NCBI RefSeq assembly: GCF_000241525.1
Contig: NZ_AHIL01000011.1
Coordinates: forward strand, 1 to 64,000
Reading direction: 5' to 3'
DNA length: 64,000 bases
DNA from: Comamonas testosteroni ATCC 11996
GTDB taxonomy: Bacteria; Pseudomonadota; Gammaproteobacteria; Burkholderiales; Burkholderiaceae_C
The notes below the pieces were generated by a model, which ran no database searches, was not told the origin of the DNA, and was given only the letters and a program-made list of their open reading frames with translations. Below are positions 9,724 through 18,195 of the stretch, in pieces. Numbering within the stretch: position 1 is the stretch's first letter; every line of letters starts with the position of its first letter. The translations under genes were made by a program, and so were the position numbers.

Positions 9724-10833
9724 ATGGATTTCATGAAAATCATCACCAAGCAACTGATCGAAATCATCGAATGGACCGATGATTCGCGCGACACGCTGTC
9801 GTATCGCTGGCCCGATGAAGACAAGGAAATCAAGAACGGCGCCCAGCTCATCGTGCGTGAGTCGCAGCAGGTGCAGTTCGTCTCCGAAGGCCAGTTTGCA
9901 GACCTGTTCAACCCGGGCCGCCATCTGCTGACCACGCAGAACATCCCGGTCCTGTCCACGCTGCGCGGCTGGAAGTACGGCTTCAACTCGCCCTTCAAGT
10001 GCGATGTCTACTACATCAACACGCGCTTGTTCACGGGCAACAAATGGGGCACCTCCAACCCCATCATGATGCGCGACAAGGACTTTGGCGTGATCCGTCT
10101 GCGCGCCTTCGGTACCTATGACTTCCGCATCACCAACGCCGCCCTGTTCCTCAAGGAAGTGGCGGGCACGGACCAGAACTTCCGCATCGACGAGTTTGCC
10201 GACACCATGCGCTCGCGCATTGTCAGCATCTTCTCCGAAGCCCTGGCCAAGGCCCAGGTGCCGGCACTCGATGTGGCCCAGCGCTACAGCGAACTGGGCG
10301 ACGCACTGCTGCAGCTCATCAACCCCGCCGTCAGCGAGAAATACGGCCTGGAAATCACCAGCTTCCTGCTGGAAAACGTTTCCGTGCCGCCCGAGGTGGA
10401 GCAGGCCATCGACAAGCGCTCCAGCATGGGCGCCATCGGCAACCTCAACGACTATGTGAAGTACCAGATGGGCCAGGCCATGGCCAACGGCGGCGAAGGC
10501 GCTGCGGCGGCCACCATTCCGGCCACCATGGCCATGGGCTTCGGCATGGCCCAGGAAATGATGAAGGGCATGCAAGGCGGCGGCGCTGCAGGCGCCCCGG
10601 CCGCTGCTGCGGCAGACCCCTTCTCGCCAGCTGCGGCGCAAGCCGCCCAGACGCCTGCCGCCCCTGCCGCCGCCGGTCTGCAGGTGCTGACCCCTGCCCA
10701 GGCGGCGCAGGTGCTGGGCGTGGCCGAAGCCGATGTACTGGCCGAAATCCAGGCCGGCAACCTCAAGGCCCGCCAGATCGGCAGCCAGTGGCGCATCGCC
10801 CAGGCTGCGCTGGACGAATTCCTGCGCGGCTGA
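9724..10833 (+). CDS. SPFH-domain protein (YdjI/'virion core' type) with C-terminal HTH
   Basis: 369 residues. Residues 1-240 or so form an SPFH/band-7-like domain of the YdjI type (DFMKIITKQLIEIIEW, then SLPFKCDVYYINTRLF-like strands and EVEQAIDKRSSMGAIG). A linker rich in Gly, Met and Ala follows (about 250-315), and the last 50 residues look like an excisionase/MerR-type helix-turn-helix (LTPAQAAQVLGVAEADVLAE, ending RIAQAALDEFL). SPFH proteins oligomerise at membranes; Bacillus YdjI helps recruit PspA. The HTH tail is unusual and could mediate protein or DNA contacts. First of a rightward trio with the VOC gene 29 bases downstream. Confidence 0.82.
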   Translation: MDFMKIITKQLIEIIEWTDDSRDTLSYRWPDEDKEIKNGAQLIVRESQQVQFVSEGQFADLFNPGRHLLTTQNIPVLSTLRGWKYGFNSPFKCDVYYINTRLFTGNKWGTSNPIMMRDKDFGVIRLRAFGTYDFRITNAALFLKEVAGTDQNFRIDEFADTMRSRIVSIFSEALAKAQVPALDVAQRYSELGDALLQLINPAVSEKYGLEITSFLLENVSVPPEVEQAIDKRSSMGAIGNLNDYVKYQMGQAMANGGEGAAAATIPATMAMGFGMAQEMMKGMQGGGAAGAPAAAAADPFSPAAAQAAQTPAAPAAAGLQVLTPAQAAQVLGVAEADVLAEIQAGNLKARQIGSQWRIAQAALDEFLRG

Positions 10834-10862
10834 CCCCCACTCCATGGCCTCGGGTGCACGTC

Positions 10863-11246
10863 ATGAATGAACACAAACCGGTTTTCATCAGCACCACTCC
10901 GGTGCTGGCATCGCTGGACATGGCGCGCACCGTGGCTTTCTATGCCCGCGTGCTGGGCGCCAGAACCGTTCACGCCCAGCCCGGCGAGTACGCCATCGTC
11001 TCGCTGGGCGGGCTGGAGCTGCATTTCTGGGCCTGCCAGGATCCGGAGATTCCCAGGCAGACCAGCTGCCGCATCCAGGTGGCGGGAATTGCCGCCCTGC
11101 ATGCGCAGTGTCTGGCCGAGAATGCGGTTCACCCCAACGGCGGTCTGCGCCAGCAGCCCTGGGGCACCCAGGAATTCAGCCTTCTCGACGAGGATGGCAA
11201 CTGCGTGACCTTCTACGAAACTCATCCAGCCGCTGCTGCTGCCTGA
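10863..11246 (+). CDS. VOC-family (glyoxalase/bleomycin-resistance-like) protein
   Basis: 127 residues from the ATG at 10863; the open frame runs further upstream but that part overlaps the SPFH gene. It shows the two beta-alpha-beta-beta-beta modules of the VOC fold: TTPVLASLDMARTVAFYARVL near the start and FSLLDEDGNCVTFYE near the end. The pattern is closest to bleomycin-resistance-like, non-catalytic VOC proteins, but ligand and metal use are not evident. It lies 29 bases after the SPFH gene and 13 before the zinc-ribbon gene, so it is probably co-transcribed; its role there is unknown. Confidence 0.85.
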   Translation: MNEHKPVFISTTPVLASLDMARTVAFYARVLGARTVHAQPGEYAIVSLGGLELHFWACQDPEIPRQTSCRIQVAGIAALHAQCLAENAVHPNGGLRQQPWGTQEFSLLDEDGNCVTFYETHPAAAAA

Positions 11247-11259
11247 ACCCGTTTTTGCC

Positions 11260-12429
11260 GTGGCCACACCTGCATCTTCCTCTCGCTCTTCCGGATCTGC
11301 ATTCACTCCTGTCTCCGAGACGGCACCCCCCTCCATGGTGGGCAGGCATGTCTGCCCCGAATGCGGCGGCAATCTGGAGTGGAATGCCAAGGCACAGTCG
11401 CTCAGATGTCCTTACTGCGGCACCGTCGTTCCCTGGAGCGAGCAGACGCAGCCCGAGCTGGGACGCGCCGTGGTGGAGCAGGATCTGGCCGAGGCCTTGC
11501 GCAACCCGGCCAGCGGTCGCGGTTGGGGCTCGGACGAGCGCTATGAGGTGCAATGCCAGAACTGCCGCGCCATCTCGGTGTTTCTCGGCAAGAACGTGGC
11601 CCAGCGCTGCGACTTCTGCGGCTCGCCGGCCATCGTCGCCCATGAGGAGCGCAGCGACGCCATCACGCCGCAGAGCATCCTGCCGTTCAAGATCAGCGAC
11701 GGCCAGATTCGCGACAAGATCCGCCAGTGGTATGGCAGCCGCTGGTTTGCCCCCAGCAAGCTCAAGAGCGCCGCACTGACGGACACGCTGCACGGCGTCT
11801 ATCTGCCCTATTGGACCTTTGACGCCCATGCCAGCGCACAGTGGCGGGCAGAGGCCGGCTATTACTACTACACCACCGAGTCCTATCGGGACGCCAACGG
11901 CAATCTGCAGACCCGCCAGGTCCAGCATGTGCGCTGGGAGCCGGCATCGGGCAGCCTGCAGCATTTCTTCGACGATGAGCTGGTGCCCGGCACCGTTGGC
12001 GTGCACGCCCATCTGCTGCGCCAGGTGGAGCCCTTCCCGACCACCACCGACCTCAAGCCCTACAGCCCGGAGTTTGTGCGCGGCTGGACGGTGGAACGCT
12101 ACCAAGTCGATCTGTCCAAGGCCGCCAGGATCAACGAGGAAGACATGGACAGCCAGCTGCGCAGCATGTGCGCGCGCGAGGTACCGGGCGACACGCAGCG
12201 CAATCTGCAGGTCCAGCGCCAATACTCGGGCCGCAGCTTCAAGCACACGCTGGTGCCGGTCTGGCTGGTCGGCTACACCTATGGCAGCAAGACCTACCAG
12301 ATCGTGGCCAATGGCTATACCGGTCAGATTGCAGGCGAGCGGCCTTACAGCTGGGTCAAGATCATGTTTGCCGTACTGGCAGCCATCCTGTTCGTCATGC
12401 TGATCGCACCGCTGTTTGTGCAGCAATGA
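11260..12429 (+). CDS. Membrane-anchored double zinc-ribbon protein (YdjG-like)
   Basis: 389 residues from a GTG start, 13 bases after the VOC gene. Two zinc ribbons are visible: CPECGG...CPYCG at about residues 32-54 and CQNCRA...CDFCG at about 98-122. A large beta-rich middle (YLPYWTFDAHASAQW, YYYYTTESYRDANGN) follows, and one transmembrane helix at the extreme C-terminus (IMFAVLAAILFVMLIAPLF). Such proteins are often called TFIIB-type zinc-ribbon or helicase-like, but there is no helicase motif. The pairing with an SPFH protein recalls YdjG/YdjI of Bacillus. A membrane-stress role is inference. Confidence 0.75.
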   Translation: MATPASSSRSSGSAFTPVSETAPPSMVGRHVCPECGGNLEWNAKAQSLRCPYCGTVVPWSEQTQPELGRAVVEQDLAEALRNPASGRGWGSDERYEVQCQNCRAISVFLGKNVAQRCDFCGSPAIVAHEERSDAITPQSILPFKISDGQIRDKIRQWYGSRWFAPSKLKSAALTDTLHGVYLPYWTFDAHASAQWRAEAGYYYYTTESYRDANGNLQTRQVQHVRWEPASGSLQHFFDDELVPGTVGVHAHLLRQVEPFPTTTDLKPYSPEFVRGWTVERYQVDLSKAARINEEDMDSQLRSMCAREVPGDTQRNLQVQRQYSGRSFKHTLVPVWLVGYTYGSKTYQIVANGYTGQIAGERPYSWVKIMFAVLAAILFVMLIAPLFVQQ

Positions 12430-12445
12430 TCGCCTGCCATACCTG

Positions 12446-12552
12446 CCAGAGACACCGAGCAAGTACCTGAGCCGGCCGCCCCGCAGCGCGGGTGTCGCGC
12501 CTCTACCGCGTAGCGAGAGAGAGGGGAGGCGGCAAAGCCGCTCAGGGAGGTG
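12446..12552 (+). repeat. Interspersed intergenic repeat, copy A (diverged)
   Basis: Lies between convergent genes. It begins with CAGAGACACCGAGCAAG, contains a GGCCGCCCCGC block and ends with CTCAGGGAGGTG, matching copies at 16685-16797 (same strand) and 49477-49570 (opposite strand). The middle is diverged, but the end blocks and order are kept. Internal complementary GC-rich segments could form a stem. Confidence 0.65.
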
Positions 12553-12553
12553 T

Positions 12554-13669
12554 CTACCAATTTCCCCAGACTTCCTCGGCCAGGCCAAACGCCGTGCTCG
12601 CGCCCGAGCCGCTGGTCACGGCCACCACGCGTGTCGCTGCATCGGGCGCCTTCACAAAGCAAGGTGCCTCCGCACTGGAGGGGTAAATGCCCGTCCAGCG
12701 CTCCACGACCTGAGCCTTGTCGATATGAAGCGCCTCGTGCATATGGCGCAGCATGAGCTGGTCGACGGCTTCGCTGGCAAAAGGCTGGGGCGCGCTGCCG
12801 TAGTGGTGCGAATCGCCCACCACCAGCGAGCCGTCGGCGCTTTGCACAGCAATCAGGTGGATGCCGTGCTTCAGGCTTTGCGCCTCCTCGCGCTCAAGCT
12901 CGGCGCGCAGTGCAGCGGCTTCGGGCAGCGCGCTATAGCCCTCGTAGCGCACCAGGCTCAGATCCCCCATGACCGATCCTTCGAGCTTGAAGCCTGCTTG
13001 CGGTTTGACGCGCAGCATCTGCAACTGGCACAGCTGCACTTTGTGATCAGTCCATCCGCTGGCGAACAGCCCACCCTGATCGGCGTTGTTGCAGACCACC
13101 ACACGTTCAGCATGGTAAGTACCTCGCGAGGTGGTGACGCGCGGGGTTGCCACTTCCGTCACGCTTTCACCAAAGCGGAAATCCACTCCCTGCGCCTGCC
13201 GCAGCCATTGCGCCAGCAAGGGGATGGCGGTGCGCGACTCCACGCGCAGCTCATGCGGGCTGTAAAGCACGGACTGCAGCCCGTCGGTGCGCAGCGCCGA
13301 ATGGCGCGCCGCGGCCTGGGAGGGCGTCAGCAGCTCGCAGCCCGCGCCCATCTCGGTTTGCATGAATGCGTCGATCACAGCCGCTGCTGCTGGACGACGC
13401 GCCGTCAGCCACAGGCCGGCATGCAGGACATCGATACCGGCTTTGGGTGCGATCTCGGCCCAGACATCGCGTGAGCGCATGGCGCGCCGCCAATGGGCGC
13501 CGGCGCGCTGGCCCGTGATGGTGACAAAGCCGAAGTTGCGAATCGAGGCGCCCAGGCAGGCGCCGTCGCGCTCTATCACCAGCACGGAGCGGCCGCGCGT
13601 GGCCGCGGTATAGGCATGGGCCAGGCCGACAATGCCGGCGCCGACGACGATCAGATCGTAGTTTTTCAT
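12554..13669 (-). CDS. FAD-dependent oxidoreductase, HpnW/TIGR03364 type
   Basis: 371 residues from the ATG at 13669 (MKNYDLIVVGAGIVGLAHAY); an ATG nine codons upstream is less likely. The N-terminal GxGxxG dinucleotide motif (VGAGIVG), the glycine-rich NFGFVTITGQ segment and the C-terminal VVAVTSGSGASTAFGLAEEV mark a DAO-family flavoprotein. This subfamily is linked to 2-aminoethylphosphonate loci and may oxidatively deaminate aminoethylphosphonate or an N-methyl derivative to phosphonoacetaldehyde. It is the last gene of the leftward transport operon. No phosphonoacetaldehyde hydrolase is near, so the downstream step must be elsewhere. Confidence 0.82.
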   Translation of the reverse strand: MKNYDLIVVGAGIVGLAHAYTAATRGRSVLVIERDGACLGASIRNFGFVTITGQRAGAHWRRAMRSRDVWAEIAPKAGIDVLHAGLWLTARRPAAAAVIDAFMQTEMGAGCELLTPSQAAARHSALRTDGLQSVLYSPHELRVESRTAIPLLAQWLRQAQGVDFRFGESVTEVATPRVTTSRGTYHAERVVVCNNADQGGLFASGWTDHKVQLCQLQMLRVKPQAGFKLEGSVMGDLSLVRYEGYSALPEAAALRAELEREEAQSLKHGIHLIAVQSADGSLVVGDSHHYGSAPQPFASEAVDQLMLRHMHEALHIDKAQVVERWTGIYPSSAEAPCFVKAPDAATRVVAVTSGSGASTAFGLAEEVWGNW

Positions 13670-13765
13670 AGCGTTACAAAACAGCAGACAAGCCAAGTCC
13701 CTGCCGCAGCGCCAAGGCGATGCAGCTAGAGATGTTCAGGGGATCAAGTGATGTGGAGAAAGGCC

Positions 13766-15532
13766 TCAGCGCTGGCGCCAGTGCTGGGTACGCCGCTGCA
13801 GCCAGGCATCCAGCAGCGCAATCAGCAGGCGACCGGTGGCTGCGGTCGCAAAGATCAGCGTGGCCATGGCGGCGGCGGGAGCGATATCGCCCGCGTCATC
13901 CATGGCCAGCACGGCCACCGAGGCCAGTGTGGTTTCGGGCGAGTACAAGAAGACCACTGCCGACACCGTGGTCATCGCATTCACGAAGAAGTAGCCCGCC
14001 ACCTGCATCACCGCAGGCAGGCACACGGGCAGGTGCACGCGCCACAGCAGCGTCCAGAACGGCACGCCCATGGAATCGGCTACGCGTTCGTATTCGGCGT
14101 CCAGCTGCTGCAAGGCGGTGAGCTGGGTGATGTGCGCCACCGAGAAGAAATGCGCCACCGAGCACAGCACCAGAATGCCCATGGACCCGTACAGAAAGTG
14201 CAGCGGATTGCTGCCCGCATTGAAGAACAGGATATAGCCCAGACCCAGCGCCAGCCCAGGCACCGCCATGGGCAGCGTGGCCACTGCGTGCAGCCACTGG
14301 CGCGCGCGGCCCCAGCCCGTGGGCCTGGCCACCAGATAAGCGCTCAGAAAGCTCAGCAGCGCGCCCACCGCAGCCGTGGCCACGGCCATGGTCAGCGAGT
14401 TGGCATAACTGGCCCAGCCGCCGCCATCCATCAGGTCGAACTGGTAGTTCCTGAGGGTCAGCGTCAGGTTGTAGGGCCAGAAGCTGACCAGAGATGCCAG
14501 CACGGCCACTCCCATCACCGCCAGCAGCGCCAAAGCCATCAAGCTGCAATACACCAGCAGTGCGCGGTCAAGCGGCGCACAGGGCTGCGGCACCAGAGGC
14601 ACGGCCCGCACGCTCATGGCAGCGGCCTGCCGGGCACGCAAATGGCGCTCGGCCGCAAAGGCCAGGCCCGCAGGCACCAGCAGCAGCATGGCCACCACGG
14701 CACCCATGGACAGGTTTTGCTGGCCAATCACCTGTTTGTAGATATCGGTGGCCAGCATCTGCGTGTTGCCGCCAATCACCTTGGGCACGCCGAAGTCGGT
14801 GACCACCAGAACGAACACCACGATCCAGGCAATCATCAGTCCATAACGGCTGGCTGGCAGCGTGACCTGGCAGAAGCTGCGCCAGCGGCCTGCGCCCAGC
14901 GTGGCGGCGGCCTCATACAGGCGCGCATCGCCCGAGGCCAGCGTGGTGCACAGAATCATCAGCGCATGCGGAAACGTCCACAGCACCGAGCCAAGGATGA
15001 TGCCAAACGGGCCATAGGCCGTGCCGCCAGCCAACCAGCTCTTGAGCAGACCCTGGGCGCCAAAAAGATAGATCAGGCTGATGGCCATGAGCAGCGACGG
15101 CGCCAGCAGAGGCACCAGAGCAATGGCGCGAAAGAACCGAGCCAGCGGCATGCAGCTGCGCATCACGCCATAGGCATAGCCATAGGCCAGGGCCACACAC
15201 AAGGTGCTGCTGACGGCCGACAGCCACAGACTGTTGAACAGCGACTGGCCTACGCCCGGCGTTTGCGCATAGGCGAGGTACTGGGCCAGGCCCGAGAACT
15301 TGCCATCGGCCGACACAAAGCTGCGGCCCAGCAGCGCTCCCACGGGCAGTGCAATGGCCACCAGCAGCGCGCCCAGCAGGCCCAGCACCGACAGGCCCAG
15401 CCACAGCTTTTCCCAATGAACAAAGCGTGTTTGCCGTGGTGCCGCAGGGCAGGTGCCTTGCTGCTGGCGTGATGCCGCTGCGGGCGCATAGCTCCGCACG
15501 GGCAGCGCAGAAGAAGAGGCATCCATGCTCAT
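13766..15532 (-). CDS. ABC transporter permease, fused double permease (aminoethylphosphonate type)
   Basis: 588 residues with about 12 transmembrane helices arranged as two homologous permease halves, each with an EAA-like cytoplasmic loop (YEAAATLGAGRWRSFCQVTLP near residue 210 and YERVADSMGVPFWTLLWRVHLP near 480, given in parts). Such fused permeases serve binding-protein-dependent importers for iron, phosphonates and polyamines. The neighbouring TIGR03261-type binding protein and LysR point to 2-aminoethylphosphonate. The start overlaps the ATPase stop by four bases (ATGA). The N-terminal 40 residues are a polar cytoplasmic tail. Confidence 0.88.
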   Translation of the reverse strand: MSMDASSSALPVRSYAPAAASRQQQGTCPAAPRQTRFVHWEKLWLGLSVLGLLGALLVAIALPVGALLGRSFVSADGKFSGLAQYLAYAQTPGVGQSLFNSLWLSAVSSTLCVALAYGYAYGVMRSCMPLARFFRAIALVPLLAPSLLMAISLIYLFGAQGLLKSWLAGGTAYGPFGIILGSVLWTFPHALMILCTTLASGDARLYEAAATLGAGRWRSFCQVTLPASRYGLMIAWIVVFVLVVTDFGVPKVIGGNTQMLATDIYKQVIGQQNLSMGAVVAMLLLVPAGLAFAAERHLRARQAAAMSVRAVPLVPQPCAPLDRALLVYCSLMALALLAVMGVAVLASLVSFWPYNLTLTLRNYQFDLMDGGGWASYANSLTMAVATAAVGALLSFLSAYLVARPTGWGRARQWLHAVATLPMAVPGLALGLGYILFFNAGSNPLHFLYGSMGILVLCSVAHFFSVAHITQLTALQQLDAEYERVADSMGVPFWTLLWRVHLPVCLPAVMQVAGYFFVNAMTTVSAVVFLYSPETTLASVAVLAMDDAGDIAPAAAMATLIFATAATGRLLIALLDAWLQRRTQHWRQR

Positions 15533-16605
15533 GCCGCCTTTCGCAGAATCTCTGGCGCGGCCAGCGACTGCAGCGCGGCAGCCGGCAACTCCACCAGCAC
15601 CTCGCCCTGCAGCCAGTCAGGCAGGCGCGCATCATGGCGCAGCGGCCATTGCACATCGATCTGGCATTGCAGCGTGGGGCTGAATACGCGCACCAGCACC
15701 AGTGAGCCCAGGAACGAGGTCTCAACCACCCGCGCCCGGAACAGATTGGGCAGTGCTGCGGGCTGGGCCGGGTGCAGCACCACGCTTTCGGGCCTCACGC
15801 CCACCAGCAAGGCATCACCGGCCTCAAAGCCGGCAGTGCAGCATTCAAGCCTCCCCTCGCCCACGCGCACCGCATCGCCCGACTCGGCCACGGCGTGCAG
15901 CAAATTCATGCGCCCCACAAAACCGGCCGCAAAGTGGCTGACCGGCTTGGCGTAGAGCTGCTCGGGCGAGCCCTGCTGCTCGATACGTCCCTGGTGCATC
16001 AGCACCACGCGGTCGGCCATGGAGAGCGCCTCTTCCTGGTCATGCGTGACCATCACGCAGGCAATGCCCAGCTGGCGCTGCAGCTGGCGGATTTCGCTGC
16101 GCAGCTCGGTGCGCACCTGGGCATCCAACGCAGACAGCGGCTCGTCCAGCAACAGCAGGCGCGGGCGCGGCGCCAGTGCGCGGGCCAGCGCAATGCGCTG
16201 CTGCTGGCCGCCCGATAATTGCGCCGGATAGCGCTGGGCCTGCGCGCCCAGGCCTACCAGAGCCAGCATATCCTGCACCCGGGCCTGCACTTGCGTCGCA
16301 GGCTGGCCCTTGAGGCCGAAAGCCACATTCTGGGCCGCCGTCAGGTTCGGAAACAGTGCGTAGCTCTGGAACACCACGCCAAAGCCCCGGCGCGCGGCGG
16401 GCCAGCGCGTGATGTCCTCGCCCTGAAACACAATACGACCCGCGTCGGCCTGCTCGATGCCGCACAGAATGCGCAGCAGCGTGGTCTTGCCGCAGCCCGA
16501 AGGGCCCAGCAGGCTGACGAACTCGCCGCCCTCCACCAACAGGTCAATGTCGCGCAACACCGGCTGGTCCCTGTATTGCTTGGCGATATGGTCAATGCGC
16601 AGCAT
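15529..16605 (-). CDS. ABC transporter ATP-binding protein (aminoethylphosphonate type)
   Basis: 358 residues. Walker A GPSGCGKTTLL (about 34-44), signature LSGGQQQR, Walker B LLLLDEPLSALD and the H-loop VMVTHDQEEAL are all intact. The C-terminal 120 residues form a TOBE-type regulatory domain (LVGVRPESVVL). It powers import through the double permease whose gene overlaps by four bases. A 194-base gap holding a repeat separates it from the upstream binding-protein gene, so it may depend on read-through. The phosphonate assignment comes from context; the domain itself would suit spermidine or iron transporters too. Confidence 0.9.
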   Translation of the reverse strand: MLRIDHIAKQYRDQPVLRDIDLLVEGGEFVSLLGPSGCGKTTLLRILCGIEQADAGRIVFQGEDITRWPAARRGFGVVFQSYALFPNLTAAQNVAFGLKGQPATQVQARVQDMLALVGLGAQAQRYPAQLSGGQQQRIALARALAPRPRLLLLDEPLSALDAQVRTELRSEIRQLQRQLGIACVMVTHDQEEALSMADRVVLMHQGRIEQQGSPEQLYAKPVSHFAAGFVGRMNLLHAVAESGDAVRVGEGRLECCTAGFEAGDALLVGVRPESVVLHPAQPAALPNLFRARVVETSFLGSLVLVRVFSPTLQCQIDVQWPLRHDARLPDWLQGEVLVELPAAALQSLAAPEILRKAA

Positions 16606-16684
16606 GTATCTCTTTCAACGTGCAAAAACGGACGGCCTGCTATCTCCACCAGAGCGCATACCGGTCGATACCGGCGCGCCCCAA

Positions 16685-16797
16685 CCCAGAGACACCGCGC
16701 AAGGGCCGCCCCGCCGCGCTGGTATCGTCCCCCTCCGGCGCGCAGCGCCAGAGAGGGGGGAAGGCGCTGCGCCGCAAAGGCGAAGCGCCTCAGGGGG
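16685..16797 (+). repeat. Interspersed intergenic repeat, copy B
   Basis: Fills most of the gap between the binding-protein and ATPase genes. It contains GAGACACCGCGCAAGGGCCG, a TCGTCCCCCTCCGGCGC block, CAGCGCCAGAGAGGGGG and a final GCGCCTCAGGGGG. The reverse complement of 49477-49570 matches almost throughout. The CCCTCCGGCGC/GCGCCAGAGAGGG part can form a strong hairpin, so it may act as an attenuator or RNA-stability element inside the operon. Confidence 0.75.
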
Positions 16798-16799
16798 TG

Positions 16800-17849
16800 T
16801 TACTTCTTCTCCGCCTTGGCTTCGTAGCGGCGGCTCCATTCGGAAAGAATGCGATCGCGATTGGCCGCAGCCCAGTTGAAGTCGTTTCTGGCCAGGCGCT
16901 TTTCCAGATCGGCCGGAATGAACTCGTGTTTCTCCTGGGCTTCAGGCAAGGCCAGTACGGCAAAGTTGGCAGCGTAGAGCTTGTTGGCATCGGGCGTCAC
17001 CGCCCAGTCGGCCAGGGCCTTGGCAGCCTCCTGCTTTTTGCTGGTTTTCATAATGGCCGTGGCCTCCACATCCCAGCCCAGGCCTTCCCTGGGGAAGACG
17101 ATGGCTATGGGCGCGCCATCCTTCTTGGTCTTGTTGGCCCGATACTCAAAGCTCAGGCCTACGGGAAACTCGCCCGCGCCGGCCTGGCGGCAGGGCTTGG
17201 AGCCGCTGTGCGTGTAGACGCCGATGTTCTGGTGCAGCGCATCCATATAGGCCCAGCCCTTGTCCTCACCCATCATCTGCAACCAGGCAGCGACCATCAG
17301 ATAGCCCGTGCCGCTGGACGCAGGGTGAGGCATGGTGATCGCGCCCTTGAACTCGGGCCTGGTCAGGTCGGCCCAGCGGGCAGGCGTGGGCAGCTTGCGT
17401 TTTTCGCCTTCCACAGTGTTGAAGCAGACGGCTGACGACCACAGATCCATGCCCACCCAGGTCGGCGTGGCTGCCGCATCGCGCATGGTGGAACGCACCT
17501 TGGCCAGGTTCCTGGGCGCATAGGGCTGCAGCATGCCTTGCTTGTCCAGCAACATCAGCGAGGTGGCGGCCACGCCCCAGATCACATCAGCCTGGGGATT
17601 GGCTTTTTCGGCCAGCAGGCGCGCAGTGATGATGCCCGTGCTGTCGCGCACAAACTTCAGCTCGATGTCGGGATGGGCTTTTTCAAATCCCGACTTGTAG
17701 GCCTTGATCTGGTCGGCCTCCAGGGCCGAATACACGAGCAGATCGGTCCTGGCGTGGGCCGCGGAGGTCAGGCCCAGCAAGGCCGTGGCAACCGTGGCAA
17801 AGGCGATCAAGGTGAAGCGGCGAGTGGCGGGTGCAAAAGCGTGGCGCAT
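16800..17849 (-). CDS. Periplasmic substrate-binding protein (aminoethylphosphonate ABC importer type)
   Basis: 349 residues with a Sec signal peptide (RRFTLIAFATVATALLGLTS, cleavage after AHA near residue 34). The mature part is a type II binding protein of the iron/phosphonate group: LLVYSALEADQIKAYKSGFE, DSTGIITARLLAEKANPQAD and TMPHPASSGTGYLMVAAWLQ. This matches the TIGR03261-type putative 2-aminoethylphosphonate receptors as I know them. It is the first gene of the leftward operon and is divergent from the LysR gene. Ferric iron is the main alternative ligand, but the LysR and HpnW neighbours argue for phosphonate. Confidence 0.85.
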   Translation of the reverse strand: MRHAFAPATRRFTLIAFATVATALLGLTSAAHARTDLLVYSALEADQIKAYKSGFEKAHPDIELKFVRDSTGIITARLLAEKANPQADVIWGVAATSLMLLDKQGMLQPYAPRNLAKVRSTMRDAAATPTWVGMDLWSSAVCFNTVEGEKRKLPTPARWADLTRPEFKGAITMPHPASSGTGYLMVAAWLQMMGEDKGWAYMDALHQNIGVYTHSGSKPCRQAGAGEFPVGLSFEYRANKTKKDGAPIAIVFPREGLGWDVEATAIMKTSKKQEAAKALADWAVTPDANKLYAANFAVLALPEAQEKHEFIPADLEKRLARNDFNWAAANRDRILSEWSRRYEAKAEKK

Positions 17850-18195
17850 GGATAACAGTCCCTTGGATTGATCGTTGCCGCCCGACCAACACGGTCTTTG
17901 GCGGCATGAGGGAACTGTAGAAACTCACTGTGAAACGCTGGTGTCACAGAACTGAAATCTGCCAAGGATGTCATCAGCAAACTTTGTAGTCATCGCGCCG
18001 CGCCAGCGTTGGCCATCGCGATGCTATTGAATCAGAAGCGTATTGCGCTCTACCAGTCTCATATTTATATATAAAACCATCCAAAAACTATCTTATATAT
18101 GCGCAATAAGCTATTGAAATCAAAGCAACTCTTGCACATTGCTGTTCGCAGCGTTCATGGTGAAATCCGGGCACCGCTTTCTTGAAGACCTTGTC
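17850..18195. promoter_or_regulatory. Divergent promoter region between binding-protein and LysR genes
   Basis: 346 bases with no gene. The part near the LysR start is very AT-rich, with a 12-base palindrome TTTATATATAAA at 18064-18075 and a second TTATATAT run at 18093-18100. These are plausible binding or promoter sites for the divergent LysR regulator. No consensus -35/-10 pair was assigned. Confidence 0.45.
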
